Positions 25,930 to 38,483 of a DNA stretch of 64,000 nucleotides are shown in pieces. Position 1 is the first letter of the stretch. Every line of letters begins with the position of its first letter. This DNA is from Chamaelirium japonicum (lineage: Eukaryota > Streptophyta > Magnoliopsida > Liliales > Melanthiaceae). The translations under genes and the position numbers were made by a program. The notes under the pieces are model-generated. The model worked only from the letters and a program-made list of their open reading frames with translations. It had not been told where the DNA came from and did no database searches. The stretch covers positions 99,703,472 through 99,767,471 of the forward strand of contig OX393550.1 in NCBI GenBank assembly GCA_947650365.1, given 5' to 3'.

Positions 25930-27939
25930 CAATCACGCATTGCTCGCAGTCGAGCTCGCATCGCACCGAGACGGGCCGGTGCGCAAACGTCACGAGTCCG
26001 ACAGACCCGTCTAAAAACCTGATATATTAATTAATTTAAATGATCAAACAATCATGCCATGCCTCCAGTGTCGCCTAGCGACCCGGACCCGGGGCCCACT
26101 GCCCGGTCCGACTCAGGTTCAAACACACACCATCGACGATCATAATACGAAAGCAAATCAATCAATTTAGCAACAGATAAAAAAAATAAATAAATGGCTG
26201 CCCTGGAATCAATCGTATCGGGTATTACAAGGAACCTAGTTATATGGTCACTCGAGTCTGACGGTGCTCTCCACTGCTCGAGTTGACTCATGGCACCAAG
26301 TGGAGGGACATCGTATTACCAATACTAAGTGGAGAGCAGGGGTATGCAAGAGAGCTTAATAAGTCTATGAGAATTGGAGTGCAGCCTGCGTCGCACTCTG
26401 GGTGGCCACGCAGGTTAACCGAGACCCAGAGGATTGACAGTGACACTTGGATAGTGTGTCGATCGGGTTCGGTTGGAAGCCATGAATCCTAGTCCCTGAA
26501 GGTTTCACCCTATCCACGATCGTTACAGATCATTACTTTCTCTTTGTCTTACAGCATATTATGAGTTGAAGAAATAATGCATAATCGTACTGTATTCCGT
26601 GAGTGCATCGCACTGAAGCATGGTGGTTGCACAGGACTAAGTGTGTTCACTAGGGGGCAACCCCAGAGTAGTGTAGAGACATATGATGTTGCCATTATAT
26701 CATGAGGAGTCTATTCCGTGTGTGCGTGTTGCACTAGAACGCAGAATGCGAGTTTAGTAATTTTTACTATGGGGCACCCCACCTTTTACTAAGAGCACCC
26801 TAGTAAATAGTAAAAATACTATTCATCATCCCATGATGTATTAACTTGTTGCTGATGCCGATGAGGTCCCCTAAGTTTTAGGGTGCATTATCATGCACGA
26901 AGATGGGCCATACATAGTCCCGCATGAGGTGAACGACCACTAGATACATGGGGGCATTTTGGTCATTTTAAAATATCCCGCATGCCCTAGTGGCCGCCAT
27001 CCTTACTAGGGCTAGCTTGCATGGCCATCAAACTTATAATTAAGGGATTAATTCAGATTTGAAAGATTTTGAATCATCTCCTTAATTGCAACAATTTTAA
27101 TATGGCAACTAGTAATAAAAAGGGGCATTGAATTTGAGAGTAATGAGATGGAGAGAGAGAGAGAGAGGAACGGTTTCAAATGGTAAGGGAGAGTGAGGGG
27201 CACGATTTTCAGATCTGAAATGGTGCTTCCTTCTCAGATTTCCAATGAAGAACCAAAGCCCCTTCTCTTATGGTTCGGATTTTTGCCATCTCTCTCTCTC
27301 GGGGTCATCTCTTCTCTCTCCCTCATCTCTTCTCCAAGTGTGTGTGTGTGTGAGATTGATGGAGATCGCTTGCACTCTGAGGCACTCAGAGATTAGAGTG
27401 CAAGGATCCGGGATGATATGTGAGATCAGGTGAATCTGATGAGATTCATTTCTCTCTAGCGCGAGGATCCCGCTTGTGAATACTGCCCAGATTTTACGGG
27501 CATATCTGCACTGTTTTGATCACTGCAGGATCTATAGAAGTCTAAATGACTTCAAACATGTTGCAAATTCTTGACATTGAAGTTTTCTTTCCGGCAAATC
27601 AAGTTTCGTTCCGTTCCGATGTCGGGATAGAAAGTTACGGCCTTTGCACTGAAGTGTGTTCGTGCAGATCCGAATTTGTCTTCATCAACATTGAAGCAAT
27701 TCTTCGCGGTGTTAAATCCCGCACGAAGGTATAACCTACTAACCCCTAGATCTATCATAATGCATATATATGAGATATGTTAATCATTTCGATAGATGAC
27801 TATAGGGGTTCAATTCGTATTTGTTTTATCATTTGCGCATATGATTAATATGAATGAAAATTTTTAAAATGCACCGCACACCGAAACGATCCTCGGGATC
27901 CACTTCACCTTCCGATGCACCTCCGATATCATTCTAACA

Positions 27940-29444
27940 GGAGAACCATCTTTTCTAGCTGGAACTTGCCCATCGACATCATCCTTGAGCAGATCCAACA
28001 TGAAAGCTACCTCAGGAGGCCCAACCCGCTTCAGTCTGGCACCAAGCAAACACAGGATAAGTCATTCAACTGTAACTTCCACCGGTGCCACATCCATTCT
28101 ACCATTCAGTGCTTCAGCCTGAAGTACCACCTGGAAGACCTTCAAGAGCAAGACCATCTCCAAGATTTCAAGTCCAACACTAACAGGGCAAACGGTTCGC
28201 ACCCTCCTCCTCCCCCTCCTCAAAGAGAGAAGGAGGCATGCTAGATCCACTCGGTTGTGCATCGGGCAACTCCCATTCTCGTGCAAGCAAATGTTTACGG
28301 CATCCACGGTAACCTCCATCATCAAACTCCAACTCGGAAGGAGGTAGAGTGGCAAGTGCGACGAGTCCACAACGTTCGCACTCTCACTCAAGTGGAAAAC
28401 TCTTGGCTCGAGAAGCCCATCAAAGACCTCCCATGGCCGGCAATCATCTTCACCGACTTGGATCTCAACGGAGTATGCACTCCCCATCGGGACCCCTTGG
28501 TCCTTCGGCTCATGGTCAATGGGAGTTCAGTCAACCAGATACTCATCGATACCGGTAGCTCAATCAACATCATGTTTTCATATTGCTTCAAACACCTCAG
28601 CCACAAATACAAAAGTCTTGATGTAGTCCCTACCGTGATCACCGCCTTAAATGGAGAACAAAGCATAACGATGGGCGAAGCAAGGTTTATGCTCGATCTC
28701 GGTAGCGACATGCGAGTGTCAGTGCGTTTTGCTATCGTATAGGGGACGTCAAACTACAATGCCATTCTGGGCAAGCACTTTCTCCATCAGATCAACGTCG
28801 TATCCTCATCTAATCACCAACTCCTCAAATTCCCAACTGAGGAGGGCATCAGGTGTATCCAAGGGAGTCAGCAGACGAGAAGATCATATGAAGTTGTGGC
28901 AGCATGAAATCAATCAACGCCCAACGCAACGCCAGCGAAACGTTTTGCCAATGAAGCTGGTCCTTTGACCAGATAGCAATCAAAGAAGCCTCCAATGCCA
29001 GAACCTGCACCATTGGAGTGGGAGGCTCCTCCTTTGGTCAAAGAAATCATTCGAATTGACCTCGGCAACGATAATTCCCTTAGAGATACTTCCATCGGCA
29101 CTGGCCTTAACGATGCAAAAGCACAAGATATGGTTTTATTCCTCAAGTCCAACATTGACATCTTCGCCACTACCTTCACCTCCACCATCACCACCTTCAT
29201 CTCCATCACCCTCCATATCCACCATCATCTTCATCTTTATCTCCCCCCTGCATCCAACCAACTATCCCCTTCACCACCATCCTCTTCACCACTATCACCA
29301 ATCATGACCACCACCATCACCTCCACTTCATCATCACCAGCTGCTACCCCCACCCTCCACCGTGTGCTCCAAAACTGACCAAGCATTTGGCCTAGTCAGT
29401 TTTGGCCCTGACACCAAAACCAACCAGCCAAAACACCCTCCCCC
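27940..29444 (+). pseudogene. Ty3/gypsy gag-protease fragment, copy 1 (uninterrupted)
   Basis: This is the better copy of the fragment at 4119. The frame 27915-28244 carries the C/H-rich knuckle (CNFHRCHIHSTIQC). The frame 28257-28742 (161 aa) carries the aspartic protease with DTGSS near residue 95. After a stop, sequence resembling the YNAILG region and a short acidic stretch ending near DIFA follows, as in Tat-lineage gypsy pol. It has no LTR, RT or integrase. It sits exactly between LTR-B and the D 5' LTR, and marks the host site into which D inserted. Confidence 0.78.
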
Positions 29445-29449
29445 TCTTG

Positions 29450-31670
29450 TATTGAGTAAGATATGGTCTAGGGCATATAAAAACTATGGTTGATTAATAA
29501 ATGAGTTGATATTTATATTAGAATAGCTTATTTGGTGCGTATTACACGTGTTCTATATACTGAACTGAAAAAAGTCATGGCTGTATAGTGGTTCATCTGA
29601 GTGGGAGACTCAGTTGATTAGTACTATTAGCCTAAATTGTTCGCAGTTCTGATTAGGGTTGGTCGCCCTATCAGGTTAAACTGTTGGAATGACAGAGTAT
29701 GGGTTTCTCCACCATGGTTATTGCCAAGCACAGTGTCTATGACTGAACAAAACCAACACGGTGCACAAATCGGTGAGCAGACACTGGTGCACATAGCCGT
29801 GTTTCTGCTTAGGATAATAGGTCCTAAACCCTGAGGAACCACGACCGGTGGACTACCCAGTTAGGATAACTTTGGTTCACCAACGTGTGAGGGATCTAAC
29901 CACGATCCAATACCACGGTGTGCTGGGTTGCCGGGCTGGCGTTGCATCGGCATGCCACTCCTGCAGGCTATTCACATCCCCATTGGGAGGTGCGTTCCTT
30001 GGTATGACATACACCATACTAAAACCAGACCTGGTGGTTAACAGTTGAGCTGTTAGACCGGATCCGGTTATTTGGCCAAAATGACCGGAGGTACGATGTG
30101 TTAATCAACCTGGAAGGAACCTAGTCATATGGTCACTTGAGTCTGACGGTGCTCTCCACCGCTCAAGTTGATACATGGCACCGAGTGAAGGGATATCTAA
30201 TTACCAAACTAAGCGGAGAGCAGGGGTATGCAAGAGAGCTTAATAAGTCTAAGAGAATTGGAGTGCAGCCTGCGTCACACTCTGGGTGGCCACACAGGTT
30301 AACCGGGACCCAGAGGATTGACAGGGACACTTGGGTAGTGTGTCGATCGAGTCTGGTTGGAAGCCATGAATCCTAGTACCTGAAGGTTCCACCTTATCCA
30401 CGATCGTTACAGATCATTACTTTCTCCTTGTCTTATAGCACAATATAAGTTGAAGAAATACTGCCTTAATCGTCTTTTGTTCCGTGAGTGCATTGCACTA
30501 GGGCATGGTGGTTGCACAGGACTAAGTGTGTTCCCTAGGGGATAACCCCAGAGTAGTGTAGAGACACACGTTGTTGCCATAATGCCATGAGGAGTTCATT
30601 CCATGTGTGCGTGTCGCACTAGAACGTGGTATGTGTGTTTAGTGATTTTTACTATAGGGGCACCTCATATTTTACTGAGGGCACCCCAGTAAATAGTAAA
30701 AACACTATTCATCACTCCACAGTATGTTAAATAGGTACATATGAGTTACCCTAAGTGTTCGAGTACTTTATCATGCACGGAGATGGAGCATGTATGCTCC
30801 GGTATGAGGTGAATGACCACTAGATGCATGGGGGGCATTTTGGTTATTTCAAAATATCTCGCATGCCCTTTTGGCTGCCCCCCTCATTAGGGAAAATATG
30901 CATGGCCATCAAATCCATATTTAAAGGGATTAATTCAGATTTGAAATAATTTGAATCTATTCCCTTTAAATGCAAAACCTAATATGGCAACTATACAATA
31001 GAGGGCATTTAATTCTGAGGATTAATGAGAGAAAGAGAAAGGGAAACAATTCATATGGCTAAGGAGAGAGGGGGGTACGGTTTACAAGGCATATTATGCA
31101 AGGAAAAACTGAGCCTCTCTCAGATTTTTCAGAGAAAGACTGATCCCCCTCTCCCTAGTGTTCGGTTTTGGCCTCTCTCTCTCTCTCTCTCTTGGGCACT
31201 CATCTCTCTCACTCTTGAGTTTGACCTAAGGTGTGAAGAGAAAATCCTCTTCATCTCATCTTCTTCTCCTCCTAGAGTGTATGTGATATAGAAGAAAAGA
31301 AAGCTTGTACTCCGAAGCACTCAGAGATTTGAGTGCAAGGATCCAGGTTGATTCGCGAGATCGGGTGTACCCGAAGAATAACGAGACTTCTCCCGCTCAC
31401 GTAGATACTTCCGTCATCATCAACTTGGAAGATTAACATTGCGGTGCTAAATACCGCACGGAGGTATAATAAACTAAACCCTAGATCTACTGAATTGTAT
31501 ACATAATATTTATGATGTGTTTCGATAGATGACCATAGGGGTTCATTTGCATTTCGTTTCAATCTTGCGCATATGATTGTTTCTTAAGAAAATTTTAAAA
31601 AGTATCGCACACTGTATCGATCCTATGATCGAGTCCGGCTTCCGTTGCACCTCTGATTTTATTTCCAACA
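29450..31670 (+). repeat. LTR-D, 5' LTR (copy 2, adjacent to the better gag)
   Basis: 2221 bp, preceded by tcttg (29445-29449). It begins TATTGAGTAAG and ends TTTCCAACA. It is closer by eye to 15562-17777 than to the 3' LTR. Confidence 0.9.
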
Positions 31671-31672
31671 AA

Positions 31673-31684
31673 TGGTATCAGAGC
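31673..31684 (+). other. Primer binding site of copia D
   Basis: Canonical TGGTATCAGAGC two bases after the 5' LTR, complementary to initiator tRNA-Met. Confidence 0.93.
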
Positions 31685-33435
31685 CATTTTTGGTGTGCGA
31701 TTCACGAAAATTTTTTCTATGAATCGAATCAAATGCGCATTTGATGAACGAATGCATTCACCGGGGTTTGCATGCGCTAGATCATATATGCATATGTGTT
31801 GCATGCTATGTTTTTCTTATAGGGCGCCGCTATAAAATAATAATTGTGATTGTTTTATTTCGAGGGTCGGATCCCGAAAAATGATTGCATAGTTATTTTT
31901 TTATTCTTTCTGTGATGGATGGTTGTAAGGCCTAATGGGACAAGTACGTGGAGGTTGTTCCACAGCTTGGTTTTTCCCGGCCAATAATTTATATTCTTGA
32001 CCTTTCATTATTCTTCATCCTAGGAAAATATGTATGAACGAGCGATTGCTCGGAGCATACTAGATTTTTTTAGTTACAGGCTGAAGATTTGGAGGACAAG
32101 ATCAGATGGAAAATCCATTACCGGAAGACCGAATGTAGTGGGCCAAAGGAAGAGATATCCGGAAGATGTCATGAACGGGATCATCAGAGCATTGCTAGTC
32201 AGGTTCAAGGGTCGGACCCTGAACTTAATATCAATGGATGTTTATGTTTGATGGTAGTTGGATATTTTCTAAGACCCCGGTGAAAGTATATATTCTAATG
32301 ATGTAGGTTTTAGATTCTGGGATGCTCTTTTCCCATTGTGTGTGGGATGCCTATTCCCCACTTGGTCCCTGCGACCATTAGGTTAGATCTCCATTTAATG
32401 ACACCCGTAGCCTAATTGGAGTTTGATGGTAGTTGGATCACATAACACTCGGTTATGCCACCATTAGGTCGAGGTCCGACGAAGGTTGTCGGATGTCCCT
32501 AATTGGTTTGACATCGAAACCAATAGTGATATGATGGTCATCTATGACATCAAACATTAAGTTGCATACGAGGAGTCATACTAATGGGAGACCTTTCCTT
32601 GTATATCTAGACCATAGGCTAGGCTCTAAAGCACAAAGGATAATGATTATTTAATTTAGTATCGAAGGCTTGGAAAGTACGTAATGTGATTCTCGGGAGA
32701 AAGGTGACAACTAAGTATCCACGGGATAGGAACTATGGTCCTCTCCAAGTCTATCTATACTTCATAAGAGGTCTTAACTCCAGTGGGAGCACGATATGAC
32801 CAGGGTCTAGGTCTAGGTTGTCGCAACCTAGGATCTAAAATACTTACATTAAAATAACCCTCACCATAATTAAGAAATGTGTAAGAGGACTCAGTGTGAG
32901 TACCCCTAGCCTCCACGGCCAACTGCTAAATTTCCGAGTGATAGGGTATGGCTCAAAATCCCCCTCGAGTGAGAGTTATTTTCTGTCATGCCGGAGGCTT
33001 AGCAGTCTCCTTCGAGATATGGTGGTCACAATGCCAGGAGAGAAGGACTTTTCCCACCCTCGTGGGGGCCGCATGAACTCCCGTGTTGTGATTGCCTAGG
33101 CTTGTGGGTAAGCATCCGAAGTACCCGTGAGGCTACCCGTTGCGTCGCATAGAGATCACGGGGGGCTGACCAAAAGAAAACCATGGTCCATTATAGCCCG
33201 TCAGTGGCAGATTTAGATTGGGACCGAGAGACCTGCTGTGAGCGGAGGACGTTGCATACTGCCCCCTCGGGCGGGTGTATCCGAATTCGAGATCTCATAC
33301 ACATGGTAAAATTGATCCATAGATATGTCTCCACTTTGAAGGTAGCATTGACATTTGGATATAATTTAACTCATTTTAAAAATATCATAAAATGAGTTTA
33401 TGAAGCATTCTAATATACTCCCATTTATTTTTCCG
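31685..33435 (+). other. Copia D leader (no gene)
   Basis: A 1.75-kb leader between PBS and gag with no conserved ORF. It is duplicated at 17792-19543. Confidence 0.75.
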
Positions 33436-34485
33436 ATGACCAAACTAGACCCCTTATCTGCCAACTTAAATGATAACAAGCTTACGGGTCCTAACTATGT
33501 GGACTGGAAATGCAACCTCATGCTTGTTCTGAGGATCGGTAAACACACCATGGCTCTAACCACTCCGGAACCGAACCTACTAGGTCCAAATGCCACTGAG
33601 ACAGAGACTAAGGCTTTCTCCAACTGGCGAGATTCTAATGAGATGTGCAAGTGCTATATCATAGCTTCCTTGCAGACAACTTTACAGAAGCAAGTCGAAG
33701 AAAGGTCTGATGCTTATGACATGATGTTATACCTTAAAGAAATGTTTGAGGGGCATAACTACGTAACGCGCTACCTCACAATGAAAAATTTCGTTAGCAC
33801 TAAGATGTCCGAAGGGATGCTTGTCCAGAAACACATGTTGAAAATGCTTGGGTTCCAGAATGAATTGGCTACCATGAACATTGTGCTGGATAACGAAGTT
33901 ATGACTGATATCTTCCTTGTGTCTCTGTCTAGAGCCTTTAAAGGCTTTGTCACTAACTTCAACCTTAACAAGTTAGAGATGAAAAATGCAGAGCTTCTTG
34001 GAGCTCTCCAGGTAGCAGAAGACGGGTTCAAGGTTAAAGGTGAGGCATTAAGTATTAAGCGCAGGGCTACTCTGAAGGCTAAGAAGCCTATGAGCAAGAA
34101 GCCTAAGAACAAGAAGCTGAAGGCAGGACCTCTACAGAACCATGTGGGGACCTCTAGGTCAAGAGAGATGAAGTCACCAAGCACGAAGTGCTTCAGATGT
34201 GGCGAAAAGGGACATTGGAAAAAGGACTGCACAAAGCCTCAGGGTGCTGAGACAGGTAATTCTCAGCTATTTGTAGTTGAGTCACTTCTTTCAAGTAGCA
34301 GTTCTTTTGCATCTTGTATTGTGGATTCTGGTTCCACTGACCATACCTGTAACTCTTTACAGGGGTTCCAAGTAAGCAGAAGGCTTCTTGATGAAGAAGT
34401 GGTCCTGAGCATAAAGACTGATGTTGTTGTAGTTACAGAAGCAGTTGGAGATGTTTATTTATCTTTTTCTAATGAAAGACTTTGA
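33436..34485 (+). CDS. Copia D gag-protease polyprotein (intact 349-aa frame)
   Basis: Gag forms the virus-like particle that packages element RNA, and the linked aspartic protease processes the polyprotein. The ATG at 33436 gives MTKLDPLSANLND, matching the usual start of copia gag; an upstream in-frame ATG at 33400 would add 12 residues. A UBN2/copia-gag-like region covers about residues 1-195. A Lys-rich basic stretch precedes the zinc knuckle CFRCGEKGHWKKDC (CX2CX4HX4C, about residues 252-265). The protease motif VDSGSTDH lies near residue 295. The frame stops after the protease, so integrase and RT are no longer joined to it. The N-terminal motif resembles Tork/Angela-type elements; lineage is tentative. 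This is the only intact retroelement polyprotein segment here. Confidence 0.85.
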   Translation: MTKLDPLSANLNDNKLTGPNYVDWKCNLMLVLRIGKHTMALTTPEPNLLGPNATETETKAFSNWRDSNEMCKCYIIASLQTTLQKQVEERSDAYDMMLYLKEMFEGHNYVTRYLTMKNFVSTKMSEGMLVQKHMLKMLGFQNELATMNIVLDNEVMTDIFLVSLSRAFKGFVTNFNLNKLEMKNAELLGALQVAEDGFKVKGEALSIKRRATLKAKKPMSKKPKNKKLKAGPLQNHVGTSRSREMKSPSTKCFRCGEKGHWKKDCTKPQGAETGNSQLFVVESLLSSSSSFASCIVDSGSTDHTCNSLQGFQVSRRLLDEEVVLSIKTDVVVVTEAVGDVYLSFSNERL

Positions 34486-34670
34486 TTCTAAGATACGTAT
34501 TATATGTATTGTCCTTGAGACGTAATTTAATTATTGTTTCTTCTATGGTGAATGATGGTTATTCAGTTCTTATTGATACATCTGGTGTGTCTATTAGAAT
34601 GAATGAAACCTTCATTATTATAGAAATAGTTCAGAATAGTCTCTATACATCTGGTGTGTCTATTAGAATG

Positions 34671-35975
34671 GATTGGGTCAAAGTTAAAGACCCGTGTAAG
34701 CGGATCACTGTGCGCACCCTCCCTCGAGTGGGCGTATACTGAATTTAAGGCTTGCGCACCTGGCAACTTAGCCCATTGGGTAGAACTTGGCAGAAGAGAG
34801 GATATATGATGCAGTTTCCAGGCTTAGGAGTTAGCAGGTCAGGAATACCTGGCTTACAGAATTGCAAAGGTTCATTTATGGACTGAAGCAAGTATCCAGG
34901 AGACGCAATATCTATCTTGATCAAGTATGATCTATTCATACAGATTTGATCAAAATAAACCAAGTATGTACAAGAGGAGCGATGGAACTATAGGGGTGTA
35001 CTTTGTACTTTACATAGACGATGTTCTACTGATTAAAAATAAAGTAGGAACGTTGCCTAAGTTAAATGTCTGGTTATTATCTTAATTCGACTGAAAAACC
35101 TTCGTGAGGCAAGTTATGTTCTGGAGATCATGGTAACTCGAGATCGTCAGAACAGGATTCTCACGCTATCACAGACTATGCATAGAGATATGGTTCTAAC
35201 CAGAATCAATATACAATACTCCAAAAGGGGTTTTTTGCTAAAGCTTGAAACTGTCGAATGATATAAATCATATGACACCTAAGGAGATGGTAGAAATACA
35301 GAAGGTGCCCTATGCTTATGCAAAGGGTAGTCGTATGCCATGAATGTATAAGATGTTAGTTATCTGTTGCGCAGCAGGAATGGAGGGTCGGTTTTAGTCA
35401 AATCCGGGTCTAGTTAGCTGGACTAATGTGAAGAGTATACTCGATATCCTCGTCAAACAAGGACTACGAGTTAGTTTACACTTCACAAGAATTGATGCTG
35501 ATTGGATGCACAAGTTCTGATTTAGCATCAGTTGTGTAATCCAGATAATCGACTTCAGGTATAGTTTTTATCTTGGGATGAGAAGCGGTTAGTTAGCAGG
35601 GTATGAAGCTATAATGCATCACGGGCTCTACTACAGAAGCCTAAGCACATTGTAGCGTGCGTGACAGGAAAATAGGTGGTATGGCTCAGTAAGTTCATAG
35701 TAAACTTGGAAAGCATACCAGAGGCTCAGTTTTTTGTTGTAACAACAAAAGAGCGGTAGCAAGAGCCTAGGCACCACCATAAAGGGGAAACATATCAAAT
35801 ACAAATTCTACTTGATCTGGTAGTTTTAGGAGGAAAGGCAAGTGGCGGTAACTAAGGTAGCATCTGCAGATAATATTGCTGATTCCTTTAGGGAATTCCT
35901 GCAAAGGCTTTTGGGCAGCATGTAGAAGCTATAGAGCTCATTACCGTTTTTTCCTCGCTAGACCAAGTGGGAGAT
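34671..35975 (+). pseudogene. Copia B fragment, copy 2
   Basis: Third copy of the leader-RT/RNase H fusion, again directly after the D protease and the short direct repeat. No open frame. Confidence 0.75.
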
Positions 35976-36761
35976 TGTTAGGTTTGATGTGGTCTACAGC
36001 TCGTAAAACCCTAGGTTTGACTGTATATGGTTGATAGTTTATTTAGGATTGTATAAAGGTACGTATTATTATACATGTTCTGTTTATAGAACTTAAGGAG
36101 CCATGGCTATATAGTAGTCCATCTGAGTGGGAGACTCAGTGGATCGATCATATGAGCCTAAATCGTTCATAACTCTGATTTGGGTTGGTCGCCCGATCAG
36201 GATAAGCTGTTGGAATGACAGAGCATGAGTATCTCCATAATGGTCATACCAGGCATAGTGTCTGTGGCTGAACGGAACCAACACGGTGCACAGATCGGTG
36301 AGCAGACATCGGTGCACATAGCCGTGTTTCTGCTTAGGGTAATCGGTCCTAAACCCTAAGGAACCGTGACCGGTGGACTAACCAGTTGCGTGTAACTTTG
36401 GTTCACCAACGTGTGAGGGATCTAACCACGACCCAATACCACGGTGCGCTGGGTTATCGGGCTGACGTTGCATCGGCACGCCACTCTTGCAGGCTATCCA
36501 CATCCTTATCGGGAGGTACGTTCCTTGGTATGATATACACCGCACTAAACCCAGGCTTGGTGGTCAGCAGTTGAGCTGTTGACCAGATCTGGTTGCTTGG
36601 CCAAAGTGATCGGAGGTGCGATGTGATAGTTAACCTGGAAGGAACCTAGTTATATGGTCACTCGAGTCTGACGGTGCTCTCCACCGCTCGAGTTGACTCA
36701 TGGCACCAAGTGGAGGGACATCGTATTACCAATACTAAGCGGATAGCAGGGGTATGTAAGA
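35976..36761 (+). repeat. LTR-B, copy 2, truncated
   Basis: It matches the first ~785 bp of LTR-B, then switches abruptly at about 36762 to D integrase sequence. In the other copies LTR-B continues for another 1.6 kb, so this is a rearrangement breakpoint. Confidence 0.85.
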
Positions 36762-38483
36762 GGTCATATGTACTTCATCATGTTTACTGATGATTACTCA
36801 AGATATGGTTATATCTACCTAATGCATCGAAAGTCTGAATCTTTTGACAAGTTCAAAGAATTCGGAGCCGAAGTTGAAAAGCAGACTGGTAGACATGTGA
36901 AAGCCCTTCGATCTGATCGAGGAGGTGAGTACCTATCGGATGAGTTCCTTGGGTATCTCAGAGACAGTGGGATTGTATCCCAGTTGACTGCTCCAGGTAC
37001 ACCATAACAGAATGGAGTTTCTGAGAGAAGGAATCGAACATTGTTGGACATGGTCCATAGTATGATGAGTTATACTTGTTTACCAACCATATTTTGGGGA
37101 TATGCCCTATTAACAACAACATATATCTTAAACCATGTCCCATCCAAATCAGCGACTCTAACTCCTAGAGAACTGTGGTCAAAGCGAAAGCCTACACTGC
37201 AATATTTCAGAATATGAGGATGTCCTGCACATATGCGAAAGGACAAGAGGGATAAGATGGAGACTAAGTCTAAGGTATGTCTGTTCATAGGCTATCCTAA
37301 ATAAACAAAAGGTGGTATATTCTATGATCCTGAGGATAAGAAGGTACTCGTTTCTACGAATGCCATCTATCTAGAGCAGGATTATATTATAGACCACAAG
37401 CGAACCAGTAAGTTAGTTCTGAAAGAGCTACTGGGTACTGGTGGAGGTAGCACATCCGGTAACATAGAGGGAAGAGGTAACATTGAAACTAGGATACCAG
37501 AGACTGTAGAAACGAATCGCTCAGTACCACCATTACCTCATCGCAGTGGGAGACAAATCAGAGCTCTTGAAAGATACTATGGAGAGACTTTATTAGTCGA
37601 TCCAAAGATTCAGGAGGATGACCCCTTGAGCTATGATGAGGCGATGAAATCTTTTGACAGTTCTGCTTGGCAAAAAACCATGGAGGCAGAAATTGCATCT
37701 ATGTCCCAAAATAATGTCTGGACACTTATTGCACCATCACCTAATATTAAACATATTGGGTGTAAGTGGGTGTTCAAGAAGAAAAGAGGACCCGATGGTT
37801 CCATTGAGACTTATAAAGCTAGATTAGTTGCCAATGGTTTTACCCAACGAGAAGGGATCGATTATGACGAGACCTTCTCACCGGTAGCTATGCTTAAGTC
37901 TATTCGAATCCTCTTATCCATCGCAGCCCACTATGATTGGGAGATCTGGCAGATGGATGTCAAGACAGCTTTCCTCAATGGGGATTTGGAGGAAGACATA
38001 TATATGATGCAGGCTCCAGGTTTTAAGTCAGTAGGTCAGGAAGATCTGGTTTGCAAACTTCAGAGGTCCATCTATGGACTGAAACAAGCATCCAGAAGTT
38101 GGAATATCCGTTTTGATAAGACAATCCGCTCATACGGATTTGATCAAAATAAGGATGAACCTTGTGTGTACAAAATAAGTGATAATACTACAGTGGTATA
38201 TTTAGTACTTTATGTAGATGATATACTACTGATTAGAAATGACGTAGGAACATTATCTACGGTAAAAGTTTGGTTATCCTCGCAATTCGACATGAAAGAC
38301 CTAGGTGATGCGAGTTATGTTCTGGGGATTAAGGTAACTCGAGATCGCTAGAACAAGATTCTCTCGCTCTCACAAGCTGCTTATATAAATAAGATACTGA
38401 CTAGATTTAGCATGCAGGACTCCAAGAAGGGTTTCTTGCCATTTAGATATGGCTTGAAATTGTCTAAGGATCAATATCCTAAG
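36762..38483 (+). pseudogene. Copia D integrase and reverse transcriptase (N-terminal pol), with stops
   Basis: The frame 36768-37007 encodes the integrase core start (FTDDYSRYGYIYL, then DRGGEY). A TAA interrupts it where Gln is expected (about 37005). Integrase continues in pieces to about 37600. The frame 37626-38351 (241 aa) is the RT: WQKTMEAEI near the start, KARLVANGFTQ, DVKTAFLNGDL, and the catalytic YVDDILL near residue 196. It ends at a TAG where the related copies have CAG. The GAG-preintegrase domain is missing, replaced by the B block. Element E splits pol at 38488, and pol resumes at 49724. Confidence 0.88.

Larger units (their letters stand above)
22753..26229 (-). mobile_element. 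Solo LTR F (3.5-kb LTR, related to element E)
   Basis: It starts TGTCACGCCCC and ends GTATTACA on the plus strand. It is flanked by aggaa at 22748-22752 and 26230-26234, and the outside sequence rejoins as in the other LTR-B copies. Shared blocks with the LTRs of E (the TGTCACGCCCCAGAAA edge, a GC-rich palindromic block near 24280-24375, the GA-rich part) show the same lineage. In E the PBS places the transcribed strand as minus, so F is also read on minus. The single LTR with perfect TSD implies LTR-LTR recombination. ORFs inside (23510-23989, 24779-25105) have no recognisable domain. Confidence 0.9.
22083..27939 (+). repeat. LTR-B, copy 1, split by solo LTR F
   Basis: It begins TGTTAGGTTTG and ends ATTCTAACA. 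After removing the insertion and one target copy it is ~2.37 kb. It lacks the retroposon found in copy 0, giving the pre-insertion state at about 27340. Confidence 0.85.
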
